Source: Treponema sp.
GTDB lineage: Bacteria > Spirochaetota > Spirochaetia > Treponematales > Breznakiellaceae
Assembly: GCA_031277045.1 (NCBI GenBank)
Contig: JAISLX010000034.1
Span: forward strand, 1-18,298
Direction: 5' to 3'
Length of the DNA stretch: 18,298 bases
Below, one piece after another: positions 6,654-13,667 of the stretch (position 1 is the stretch's first letter; every line of letters starts with the position of its first letter). The notes beneath the pieces are model-generated. The model had not been told where the DNA came from. It saw only the letters and a program-made list of their open reading frames with translations, and did no database searches. Made by a program: the position numbers and the translations under genes.

Positions 6654-8261
6654 ATGACCAAATCTCAAGCACAGGCGCTGTGCGCCCTTTCGCTCATCAT
6701 TTTCGCGCTGTGCTTCCTCTTGTCCCGGCGGCTGTGGTTCCGCCTGGACCTTACACGGGACCGTTCCCACACCCTTTCCGGGATTTCGCGGAACCTTCGG
6801 AACGAGATACCCGCCGGGGAGGAACTGCTGATCACCTACTACGTCTCCGGCAGGCTGGCCTCGATGTACCCCGTCCCTTCGGAGATTGAGGACATGCTCC
6901 GGGAATACGCCTCCTGGTCGGGCGGGGCTATCCGCGTTAACGTGCGGAACCCCGCCGGGGACACGGCCGCGGAGGCGGAGCGGCTGGGGGTCCTGCCCCG
7001 GCAGATCCCCACCGTGGAGCGGGACCAGTCCGGCGTGGCCACGGTCTACACGGGGATTGTTATCGAATACCTTGACCGCTACGACACGCTTCCCGTGGTT
7101 TTTTCGCTGAATACCCTGGAATACGATCTTACCTCCCGGATCCGGGCCCTGTTGCGGGGGACCGGACGGCAAATCGGGGTCCTTGTGGGGGACGCCTACC
7201 GGAGCTGGGACCACTACCGGCCCCTGGCCCAGGCTCTGGCCCAGGCGGGATACCGGGTCCGGCTTTTCGATGCCGGGGAGGAACTGCCCCCCTCCGTGCC
7301 GGCGCTGCTGGTTCTTGGGGGGGCGGCGGATCTGGACGACAGGTCCCTGTACCGGATCGATTGCTATATCCAGAACGGGGGAAAGGTGTTCTTTGCCCTG
7401 GAAGGGGTTTTTGTGGACAGCGAGGGCAGCCTGGAAGCCCGAGTCATCGAGGATCGGGGGCTTCTGGCGATGGTGTCCTTTTACGGCGCCACGGTGCGGC
7501 CGGAACTGGCCCTGGACCGGAACGCCCGTACCATGCAGTACCAGATCCAGTCCCCCGACGGGCTTATCCAGGAGAAGCTGGTCGTGTATCCGCACTGGTT
7601 CGGCATAACCGCGGAAAACGCAAACGCCGCCCATCCGGTAACCGCGGATTTTTCCGGCCTGGACCTGTACTGGCCCAGCCCCCTCAGCCTTAACCCCCCC
7701 CCTTCCGTGGAGGCGGAGGTCCTGGTTACCGGGACGCCGGAAGGCTGGACGCTTGCCGGCGATTTCGCCACCAACCCCGAACTGATCCACCGGATGGAGG
7801 AGCCTGAAACACGGGAGCGGCAGGTGTTCGGCCTGAGCCTTTCGGGAACCTTCCCCTCGTGGTTCAGGGGCATTGGGAAGCCTGAGCGGGAGGCCGGGGA
7901 TCTTCCCGACCTGCCCGCCGCCGCGTCCCCCTCGCGGATCATCGTGGTTTCCGACACGGATATGGCCGGTGATTTGCTGAACTACACGCTGGCGGATTAC
8001 AACCTTGATTTCATGATAAAGGCCCTGGACTGGCTGGGGAACGATGATGAGTTGATCGCGATCCGCGGCCGTTCCGGCAGAATTGGCCGGCTGGACCGCA
8101 TCGCCGATCCGGCGCGGAAAGGTTCCGTTATGGCCTTTGCCCAGGGCCTTAACCTGGTGTTTCTTCCCCTGGCCCTGGCCGGGGCGGGCCTCTTCTTCGC
8201 GTGGAAACGCGGAAAGAAAAGCGGACGCGGCGCTGACAAGGGGCGCGCACATGACCTATAG
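6654..8261 (+). CDS. gldG: GldG-like ABC transporter auxiliary protein
   Basis: The 535-residue protein is anchored at both ends. An N-terminal helix (about 8-29) is followed by the family-typical WFRLDLTRDRSHTLSG (28-43), and a C-terminal helix lies near residues 501-520 before a basic tail. The large middle part should lie outside the cytoplasm; it resembles the GldG/DUF7088-type domain followed by an ABC-type auxiliary domain of unknown function. Such proteins nearly always sit next to GldA/GldF-like genes, as here. The ribosome binding site is weak (AGGGCGGG just before the ATG), fitting translational coupling after the permease. Its role, perhaps holding or passing on a substrate, is inferred from the family only. 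A 540-codon antisense frame over this gene is a GC-rich shadow. Confidence 0.85.
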   Translation: MTKSQAQALCALSLIIFALCFLLSRRLWFRLDLTRDRSHTLSGISRNLRNEIPAGEELLITYYVSGRLASMYPVPSEIEDMLREYASWSGGAIRVNVRNPAGDTAAEAERLGVLPRQIPTVERDQSGVATVYTGIVIEYLDRYDTLPVVFSLNTLEYDLTSRIRALLRGTGRQIGVLVGDAYRSWDHYRPLAQALAQAGYRVRLFDAGEELPPSVPALLVLGGAADLDDRSLYRIDCYIQNGGKVFFALEGVFVDSEGSLEARVIEDRGLLAMVSFYGATVRPELALDRNARTMQYQIQSPDGLIQEKLVVYPHWFGITAENANAAHPVTADFSGLDLYWPSPLSLNPPPSVEAEVLVTGTPEGWTLAGDFATNPELIHRMEEPETRERQVFGLSLSGTFPSWFRGIGKPEREAGDLPDLPAAASPSRIIVVSDTDMAGDLLNYTLADYNLDFMIKALDWLGNDDELIAIRGRSGRIGRLDRIADPARKGSVMAFAQGLNLVFLPLALAGAGLFFAWKRGKKSGRGADKGRAHDL

Positions 8262-9270
8262 GCGGCAATTCTTGATCCTTTCGTGCCTGGCGGCGGCCCT
8301 GGCCTGCGTTTATATCATGACATTCGTGTTCGATCCCGCCCTCCGCCGCTCCGGCATGTATGCCTGGCTGGATCCCCGCCTGCGGGATTCCGTTGACCGT
8401 ATAGATTTTAACGGAGGGGGATCCGGCCGGGAGGGGGCTTTGAGCCTTCTGCGGCGGAACGGCCGCTGGCTGGCGCTCCACGGCGGTTTTGAGTACCCCG
8501 CGCGGGAGGCGAGGGTGGCGGACCTGCTGGACCTGCTTTCCCGGCGCGCCGGCTACCCCCGGCGTTCGGCTTCCCCGGCCAGCCACGAGATTTTCGGTCT
8601 GTCCGAAGCGGCCGCCTCCCGGATTACGCTGCGGGGCGGCGCGGGGCTGCCCCTTCTGGATCTGCTGGTCGGGCGGGTTGACGCCGGCGGCGGGAGCCTG
8701 TACATGCGGAAAGCGGACAGCGGCGAAGTCCGCTCAGGCGGCGGGGGTTTAAGCGCCTATATCGATAACGAGGCCAGGTCCTGGTACGACCTGCGGCTTT
8801 TCCCCGAAACTGAGGCTCTGACGGCCGATTCCGTTCAGCGGCTTACCGTGATCCCCCCGGCCCGGCTTGAGGGGGAAGCCCCCGATTCGGAAACGCCCGT
8901 AATGATGGTGATAAGCCGCGCTGGAAACGCCTGGCGGATCGGCGCGGGGGACCGGTCCCCGGAAAGCGGCGATATTGAAAAGAGCCGCGTGGATTCGTAT
9001 GTCAACGGGATTTTTAGCATAACCGGGGATGATTTTGTCCCGGCCGGGGAAGAACCGTTCGCGGACGCGCTGGTCCTTGAACTGGGGGACGGCCGTGTTT
9101 TGACACTGCGCCTCGGCCCCCCCGGGGAGGATGGCCGCCGGACAGCGCGGATTTCCGGCCTCCGGAACGCGGGGGCCCCGGAGGGCGCTTACGGCTGCGT
9201 ACTGGCGGCCTGGGCGCTGGACAGGATCTTCCGCCCTCCTGAATATTTTACCTACGCACGGCCGGAATGA
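8251..9270 (+). CDS. DUF4340 membrane-anchored protein
   Basis: This 339-residue protein has one N-terminal helix (about 7-26) and a mostly beta-like extracytoplasmic body. The body carries the DUF4340 pattern: NGRWLAL (70-76) followed by YPAREARVADLLDLLSR (82-98) and the FGLSEAA motif (near 115). DUF4340 proteins typically follow GldG-like genes and are presumed part of the same ABC assembly; no biochemical function is known to me. The ATG at 8251 overlaps the gldG-like gene by 11 bases. The frame stays open further upstream to 8083, but that would overlap gldG deeply and lose the N-terminal membrane anchor. Its 3' end overlaps the convergent minus-strand gene by 19 bases, and no terminator is seen between them. 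Confidence 0.8.
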   Translation: MTYRRQFLILSCLAAALACVYIMTFVFDPALRRSGMYAWLDPRLRDSVDRIDFNGGGSGREGALSLLRRNGRWLALHGGFEYPAREARVADLLDLLSRRAGYPRRSASPASHEIFGLSEAAASRITLRGGAGLPLLDLLVGRVDAGGGSLYMRKADSGEVRSGGGGLSAYIDNEARSWYDLRLFPETEALTADSVQRLTVIPPARLEGEAPDSETPVMMVISRAGNAWRIGAGDRSPESGDIEKSRVDSYVNGIFSITGDDFVPAGEEPFADALVLELGDGRVLTLRLGPPGEDGRRTARISGLRNAGAPEGAYGCVLAAWALDRIFRPPEYFTYARPE

Positions 9271-10667
9271 TGCCCGCTAACGGCGGCCAGATGCTGCCGG
9301 TATTTTTCGGGATCGCTTTTGAAGGCCACAATATGGGACTCCGTGTCCTTTCCGGCTCTTTTGAGCGCCTCCCCGGCTTCCAGCGCGATTTGCCCCGCGT
9401 TAATAAGGCGGCCCGCGCGGGAGCTGACGCCAAAACGCAGGTCGATTTTTGTATCGCCCTGCCGGGCAAACTTCCCAAGAACGCGGTTGTTGAATTCTTC
9501 CGACCTGGCAAAAGCCTGTTCCAGGCCAAGGCCGGGGCAGATGGCCGAAATCCCCTGCTCCCCGTGTTCAAAGATCAGATCCCGGTGTTCAAAGTACTGA
9601 ACCGCCTCCTCGCAGAAAAGACGGAACTGTTCGTCCTTCAAATTTTCCGGTTCTTTAATTGTCATCAGGATCAGCGTCAGGTCCTGCTCGCCGGAAGTGC
9701 AGCGGCGCAGTTCCGATTCAAGCCGTTCCCGCGTGTAGGCTTCCCAGCCGACGCCGCCGCGCGGGGAAAAAAGGCCCCGGGGCGCTTCGCTGTCAAAATC
9801 CGGCGCTTCGCCGTCAAAATCCGGCGCTTCGCTGTCAAAATCCAGCATGTCGCCGTCAAAATCCGGCGCTTCGCTGTCAACCGGACTTTCCCGCCCGGCC
9901 AGGTCTTCATCGTCAACATCAGGAATTTCATCAGTCGTATTGCTGCTGCCAAAATCCGGCTCATCAGCGTCAAAATCCGGCTCGTTATCATCAGTCGGCG
10001 GCGCCCGGCTGTCCGTGTCCGGGGCTTCTTCCGGCGGATTTACGGGGGCCGCTGTTGTGTCCCCGGACGTACCGGGGGCTGGTTTTTCACCCGGACTCCA
10101 CCCGGCCGGTTCCCGGTTTTTCGTCAGCAGGGTGTCCATAAGCAGCGTAAAAAAAGCCAGAGTCAGGGAGAGCAGAACCACCAGAAGGGTTTTTTTAAGA
10201 ATGCCGGTGCAGTAATCGTAATCAATATACCCGCACACCGCCTGGATGTTCACGTTCCGCTGGCCTTCGATCCGCAGGGGCAGGTACTTGGGCGGGTTGG
10301 TAACCGCGAAACGGCGTATAAAGCGCGGGGAATCGTTTACCCAGTCGATCACCGTTCCCCGTTCCCGCTCAAAAGCGAACTCCCCCCGCGAACTGCTGAT
10401 GACCACCCCCAGCACGGTTTGCGATCCCTCAATGGAATCCTGAATGGTTTTTATGAACGGTTCGTCCATAAAACCCAGAACCCCCGCCGAGGAGGCAAGG
10501 TCCGCCAGATTGCCGAATTCCTTGTCCGCCAGGGTCCGCCGCTCAATTATGCTGTTGTGGATGCTCAAAGCCCCGTAGGAAAGGCCCCCAAGGTAAAGCA
10601 TAACGCACAGGGCGGCGATAACGGTGCTTACACCCAGGGTTTTTCCTTCATTCTTTTTTACTGACAT
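9252..10667 (-). CDS. Two-TM sensor-like protein with degenerate GGDEF-like domain
   Basis: The 471 residues show an N-terminal helix (about 13-33), an extracytoplasmic region of about 125 residues, a second helix (about 158-181), a long acidic and Pro-rich linker (about 185-300), and a C-terminal alpha/beta domain (about 312-455). The last follows a GGDEF fold pattern: TLILMTIKEP for the first strand, HRDLIFEHGEQGISAICPG (361-379) where RYGGDEF-ALLP would lie, RFGVSS for the later strand, and IALEAGEALKRAGKD...HIVAF for the AD-ALY-AK-GRN-V ending. GGDEF itself reads HGEQG (368-372), and the metal- and GTP-binding residues are missing, so diguanylate cyclase activity is not expected. It could be a receptor or scaffold. 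The linker contains DFDSEAP/DFDGEAP heptads. No ribosome binding site is seen before the ATG. The exact role is unknown. Confidence 0.72.
   Translation of the reverse strand: MSVKKNEGKTLGVSTVIAALCVMLYLGGLSYGALSIHNSIIERRTLADKEFGNLADLASSAGVLGFMDEPFIKTIQDSIEGSQTVLGVVISSSRGEFAFERERGTVIDWVNDSPRFIRRFAVTNPPKYLPLRIEGQRNVNIQAVCGYIDYDYCTGILKKTLLVVLLSLTLAFFTLLMDTLLTKNREPAGWSPGEKPAPGTSGDTTAAPVNPPEEAPDTDSRAPPTDDNEPDFDADEPDFGSSNTTDEIPDVDDEDLAGRESPVDSEAPDFDGDMLDFDSEAPDFDGEAPDFDSEAPRGLFSPRGGVGWEAYTRERLESELRRCTSGEQDLTLILMTIKEPENLKDEQFRLFCEEAVQYFEHRDLIFEHGEQGISAICPGLGLEQAFARSEEFNNRVLGKFARQGDTKIDLRFGVSSRAGRLINAGQIALEAGEALKRAGKDTESHIVAFKSDPEKYRQHLAAVSGHHSGRA
9781..9880 (-). repeat. 21-bp minisatellite coding for DFD-S/G-EAP heptads
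   Basis: Units at 9781-9801, 9802-9822, 9823-9843 and 9844-9864, with a partial unit at 9865-9880, share the pattern GGCGCTTCG-YYGTCAAAATCC on the plus strand. The fourth differs at its start (AGCATG). On the coding (minus) strand each gives DFDSEAP, DFDGEAP or DFDGDML. Related but drifted copies (GTCAAAATCCGGCTC) occur near 9952-9985. The period is a multiple of three, so copy-number change keeps the frame. Confidence 0.88.
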
Positions 10668-10718
10668 ACTTACTATCTATTTCGGCGTTATTTTTGTCCG
10701 AGTTAATGACGCCTGAAC

Positions 10719-10747
10719 TTGCCCCGCGCGTTTAGACGTGGTTTAAT
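10719..10747 (+). promoter_or_regulatory. Promoter of the MEMO-family gene
   Basis: TTGCCC (10719-10724), a 17-base spacer, and TTTAAT (10742-10747) preceded by TG at 10739-10740 make a plausible sigma-70-type promoter with extended -10. The expected start falls at 10754-10758, at the GTG start codon, with no ribosome binding site between. The 90-base gap to the divergent minus-strand gene must also hold that gene's promoter, which I could not place reliably. Confidence 0.45.
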
Positions 10748-10757
10748 TTTAGATACC

Positions 10758-11627
10758 GTGACGATACGAGAACCATCCCTGCCCCCCGGCTGGTACCCCC
10801 CCGGCGCGCCGGGAATTACCCGTTTTTTGGAACCGTGGAAAACCAGGCGAAGCGCCGGTTTGGCCGCCCTGTCCCCCCACGCGGGGTGGCGCTATTCGGG
10901 GGCCCTCGCCGCCGCCGCGTTCTCCTCGCTGGACGGCGGGGCGGATACCGCGGCGATTCTGGGAGGCCACCTGGCCGCCGGATCCCCGGTTTTGGCCTTT
11001 ACCGAGGATGCCGTTAGGACCCCGCTGGGGCTTATGGACATTGACAGGGAACTGCGGGACGCCCTCTGTTCCGCCCTGTCCGGGGAAGGCCTTTCCCCCG
11101 GCTGGGCTCAGGACCAGTACCGGGATAACACGGTGGAGGCGCTTGTCCCTATGGCCCGCTTCTTCTTCCCCCGCGCCCGTCTTGTGGCCCTGCGGCTTCC
11201 CGCGGATATGTCCTCCTTTGAAACAGGGCGAAAAATTGCGGAGATAGCGGGGAATCTGGGGCGGAAGCTTGTTGTAGCCGGTTCCACCGACCTGACCCAC
11301 TACGGGCCAAACTACGGCTTTAGCCCCCGCGGAACGGGAAAGGAGGCCCTGGCCTGGGCGCGGGAAAACGACCGCCGGTTTATCGAGGCGGTCCTTTCAG
11401 GCGATCCCGGCGCCGTTCTCCGCCGGGCGGAAGAAGAACTGTCCGCCTGTTCCGCCGGGGCGGCGCTGGGGGTTCTGGGCTTTGTCAGCGGCGCTGGCTC
11501 CGGCCGTCCGGGCCAGGCATCCGCCGCCCCGCCTGTCCCGGAACTCCTGGCCTACAGCACCAGCGCAGGCGAATCCGGGGATATTCCCGCTTCCTTTGTG
11601 GGCTACGCCGCCGTTAGCTGGAAATGA
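10758..11627 (+). CDS. MEMO-family protein (AmmeMemoRadiSam system protein B-like)
   Basis: The MEMO family shares the fold of class III extradiol dioxygenases; its bacterial reaction is not established. From the GTG at 10758 the protein has 289 residues, the usual length, and begins REPSLPPGWYP like family members' R-PAVAG-FYP. The metal-site residues I recall for human MEMO1 all have equivalents: H41 in PHAGWRYSG, H71 in ILGGH, D178 and H181 in STDLTHYG, and C231 in LSACSAG. A TTG at 10719 in the same frame would add 13 residues but coincides with the proposed -35 box, so GTG is preferred. The usual partners, AMMECR1 and a radical-SAM protein, are not adjacent, so it appears solitary. The gene ends in a strong terminator hairpin that includes its stop codon. 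Confidence 0.85.
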   Translation: MTIREPSLPPGWYPPGAPGITRFLEPWKTRRSAGLAALSPHAGWRYSGALAAAAFSSLDGGADTAAILGGHLAAGSPVLAFTEDAVRTPLGLMDIDRELRDALCSALSGEGLSPGWAQDQYRDNTVEALVPMARFFFPRARLVALRLPADMSSFETGRKIAEIAGNLGRKLVVAGSTDLTHYGPNYGFSPRGTGKEALAWARENDRRFIEAVLSGDPGAVLRRAEEELSACSAGAALGVLGFVSGAGSGRPGQASAAPPVPELLAYSTSAGESGDIPASFVGYAAVSWK

Positions 11628-11663
11628 GCCTCCGCGGAACAAGCTCCGCGGAGGCTCATTTTT
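11624..11663 (+). terminator. Rho-independent terminator after the MEMO gene
   Basis: A perfect 15-bp stem (11624-11638 with 11645-11659, core GAGCCTCCGCGGA) closes a six-base loop ACAAGC and runs into TTTTT at 11659-11663. The stop codon TGA (11625-11627) is inside the 5' arm. Confidence 0.95.
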
Positions 11664-11668
11664 ACTTC

Positions 11669-11697
11669 TTGCGTTGTTTTTCGCTTTTGGATAGAAT
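11669..11697 (+). promoter_or_regulatory. Promoter of the sugar-uptake operon
   Basis: TTGCGT (11669-11674), 17-base spacer, TAGAAT (11692-11697) forms a good sigma-70-type pair just after the preceding terminator. An alternative extended -10, TGTTATGAT (11703-11711), lies a few bases downstream. Either gives a leader of about 165-175 bases before the binding-protein gene, long for a simple leader and suggestive of regulation. Confidence 0.55.
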
Positions 11698-11814
11698 TAT
11701 TCTGTTATGATCAGTAGGACCTTGAACGCGGATTTCGCGCCGCAAGCAAGCAATTATGGGTCTCTTATAGTTCTTGTCAACCCCTTAACAGCTCAAATCG
11801 CTCTTTTTTCGGCT

Positions 11815-11843
11815 TTTCCCAAAACCCGGTTAGTTTTGGGAAA
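11815..11843 (+). other. Leader hairpin upstream of the binding-protein gene
   Basis: A perfect 11-bp inverted repeat, TTTCCCAAAAC (11815-11825) with GTTTTGGGAAA (11833-11843), surrounds the loop CCGGTTA. It lies 22 bases before the GGGAGG ribosome binding site. As DNA it could be a repressor operator with 11-base half-sites. As RNA it is a stem-loop; the T-run at 11859-11865 is too far away to make it a simple terminator. Confidence 0.6.
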
Positions 11844-11865
11844 TGTCTCTATAAATAATTTTTTT

Positions 11866-11871
11866 GGGAGG
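11866..11871 (+). promoter_or_regulatory. Ribosome binding site of the sugar-binding protein gene
   Basis: GGGAGG seven bases before ATG 11879. It rules out the in-frame TTG at 11864, which would lie at the ribosome binding site. Confidence 0.85.
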
Positions 11872-11878
11872 CAAAAAA

Positions 11879-13606
11879 ATGAAACGTTTGTTTTGCATGA
11901 CAGCGCTCCTGGCGCTGGGGGTTTTTTTGGTTTTTGCCGGCGGCGGGAGACAGCGCGGCGAAAGCCAGGGTACCGGTTCCGGCGGATTTGTGTCGGCGGC
12001 CGCGACCAACATGGAACGGCTCACGGAAAAATATCCGAATCCGGTTACCATTGCTACCGTGCTGGGATACCGGGAATCGGAAAATCCTGACACGCCAAAG
12101 AACGTAACGCCCGAAACCCAGCCCAAGATCAAGGCGTTCAAGGATCTTTTCAACATTGACTTTAAGTACAGTTGGATTGTCAACAGCGATCAATACAACC
12201 AGAAGTTCGCCGCCGAATTAGCGGCCGGGAATCTGCCCGACATTATGATGATATCCCCGAATGAGTTTGAGGACCTCTACTCCCAGGGCGGTCTCGCGGA
12301 TTTGACCGATGCCTGGGCCAAGTACAGTACCCCGGAGATGGAGCGCATATACAATGCGTACAATGTGGGCCTGGGCGCCGCAACCAGGAACGGGAAGCTC
12401 TACGGTCTTCCCAATCTGACTTTCAACGGTCAGGAAACAAGCCAGACCTACTACAACATGACCAAACTTAAAGCCTATGGTGTCAACTCCTACAAAGATT
12501 TGCCCAAAACTATCGCGGAATTCGAGGCGCTGTGCGATAAAATACTGGCCCTCAATCCGGGCCAGCCCGTACTTCCGGCCTGCAAGCAGCTCAGCGGTCA
12601 GGGGCTGGCCGATTTCCAGCCCATCCTTGACGCTTACGGCGCCAGCATCTCAGGCTATGTTGATTATGGCACAGGGAACCTTGAATACGCCGGCACCCAT
12701 CCGAATCTCAAAAAGGCGCTGACCAAGCTCAACGAGTGGTACCGGAAAGGTTACTTTGTCCGGGATTTCGCCGGTATTGACGTATGGGGTGCCAATTCGC
12801 CGGTAATAAACGACATTGTAGCCGGCAGATATGCCATCGTGTTCGGTTCCTGGTGGATCCCGAACTGGCCCCTCAACATGAACAAAAACACTGATCCCGC
12901 GGCGGATTGGGTGGTGGGCCCGACGCTGACGGAAAGCGGCGGCCAGCCTGTTGTTACTATAAACCGTTACGCGGTTAACAATTTCATTGTTGTAAGCCGG
13001 AACTGCAAGAACCCCGAAGCGCTGTTTAAGATGATCCACTACGACATTGAAAACACCAAAAAACTGCTCGATCCGGATTATCTGGCAGGCAGGACGGCCG
13101 ATCAGAAACGGATAGACGACTCCGACGTGTACATCTGGTTCCCCTGGCGAACCTACGATCCCACATCGCTTGAGGTAAATTATGAATTCTTTCATGACCT
13201 GGAAGAACGGGGCATAACCGGCCGGGACAAGTTTCCGTTCGGCGAAACTCCCCAAAACAACGAAGCTTCGGGCGTTACCCAGGCTTTTCTGGATTACCAC
13301 GGCGGTAAGACGGCGGACGGCGCGGTATGGGGCCTTTACACCAGCCGTGTAGCGCCAAACGGCGGGGTTGCCAAGATGCTGGAACTCTACAACAGCGCGA
13401 AACGGTATTACAAAGAGGTATACATCACTACTCCTTCGATGGTTACCAAGTCCGGCCCCTTGGGGGAATATCAGAGCGCCCAGCTCCTGCGCATGATCAT
13501 GGGCGAAATACCCGTCAGCGACTTTGAAAAGTACGCCGCCCAGTACAACACCCTCGGCGGCAGCGATATACTCAGGGAAGTGAACGACTGGTATCACAAA
13601 AAATAA
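11879..13606 (+). CDS. lplA: ABC sugar transporter, extracellular solute-binding protein (LplA-like)
   Basis: This is the periplasmic receptor of an oligosaccharide importer. The 575-residue length fits the large family-1 binding proteins (LplA/YtcQ type) that accompany LplB/LplC permeases. The N-terminus has a basic start, a hydrophobic core and the end VFA|GGG, a signal peptidase I site after about residue 20. There is no lipobox cysteine, so the mature protein should be soluble. Typical features follow: FAAELAAGNLPDIMM near 110, a DLTDAW segment (about 142), and LYGLPN (about 177-182) before the hinge region. It is the first gene of the operon and is followed by an intercistronic hairpin, which often supports higher expression of binding proteins. 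The ligand cannot be told from sequence; the downstream hydrolase suggests a glycoside. Confidence 0.9.
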   Translation: MKRLFCMTALLALGVFLVFAGGGRQRGESQGTGSGGFVSAAATNMERLTEKYPNPVTIATVLGYRESENPDTPKNVTPETQPKIKAFKDLFNIDFKYSWIVNSDQYNQKFAAELAAGNLPDIMMISPNEFEDLYSQGGLADLTDAWAKYSTPEMERIYNAYNVGLGAATRNGKLYGLPNLTFNGQETSQTYYNMTKLKAYGVNSYKDLPKTIAEFEALCDKILALNPGQPVLPACKQLSGQGLADFQPILDAYGASISGYVDYGTGNLEYAGTHPNLKKALTKLNEWYRKGYFVRDFAGIDVWGANSPVINDIVAGRYAIVFGSWWIPNWPLNMNKNTDPAADWVVGPTLTESGGQPVVTINRYAVNNFIVVSRNCKNPEALFKMIHYDIENTKKLLDPDYLAGRTADQKRIDDSDVYIWFPWRTYDPTSLEVNYEFFHDLEERGITGRDKFPFGETPQNNEASGVTQAFLDYHGGKTADGAVWGLYTSRVAPNGGVAKMLELYNSAKRYYKEVYITTPSMVTKSGPLGEYQSAQLLRMIMGEIPVSDFEKYAAQYNTLGGSDILREVNDWYHKK

Positions 13607-13611
13607 GCGGC

Positions 13612-13645
13612 CTGCGGCTGCTCCGGCGTTTGCCGGCGGCAGTCG
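13612..13645 (+). other. Intercistronic stem-loop between lplA and lplB
   Basis: The core CCGGC (13623-13627), loop GTTT and GCCGG (13632-13636) is extended, with small bulges, by CTGC (13618-13621) and GCAG (13639-13642). No T-run follows. It probably stabilises the upstream lplA message rather than ending transcription, since lplB follows closely with its own AAGGA. Confidence 0.55.
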
Positions 13646-13667
13646 TTCTCCCGGCAAGGAAGCACTT

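Noticed and set aside
5390..6661. 423-codon minus-strand frame across the ABC permease
   Set aside because: Very Gln/Arg/Lys/Pro-rich, with no hydrophobic or domain signal. The plus-strand permease is well supported.
8083..8250. N-terminal extension of the DUF4340 protein
   Set aside because: It would overlap the GldG-like gene by almost 180 bases and bury the membrane anchor that begins at ATG 8251.
6630..8252. 540-codon open frame on the minus strand across the GldG-like gene
   Set aside because: Its product is rich in Gly, Pro, Arg and Gln with no domain or membrane pattern, while the plus-strand frame has clear GldG features. GC-rich codon use keeps the antisense frame open.
9267..10664. 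465-codon plus-strand frame opposite the sensor gene
   Set aside because: It reads as basic repeats (RRFAVKI), the mirror of the acidic linker. The minus strand gives two membrane helices and a GGDEF-like pattern, so it is the real gene.
11707..12090. 127-codon plus-strand frame starting in the sugar operon leader
   Set aside because: No ribosome binding site, its ATG lies in the promoter region, and most of it overlaps the binding-protein gene out of frame.
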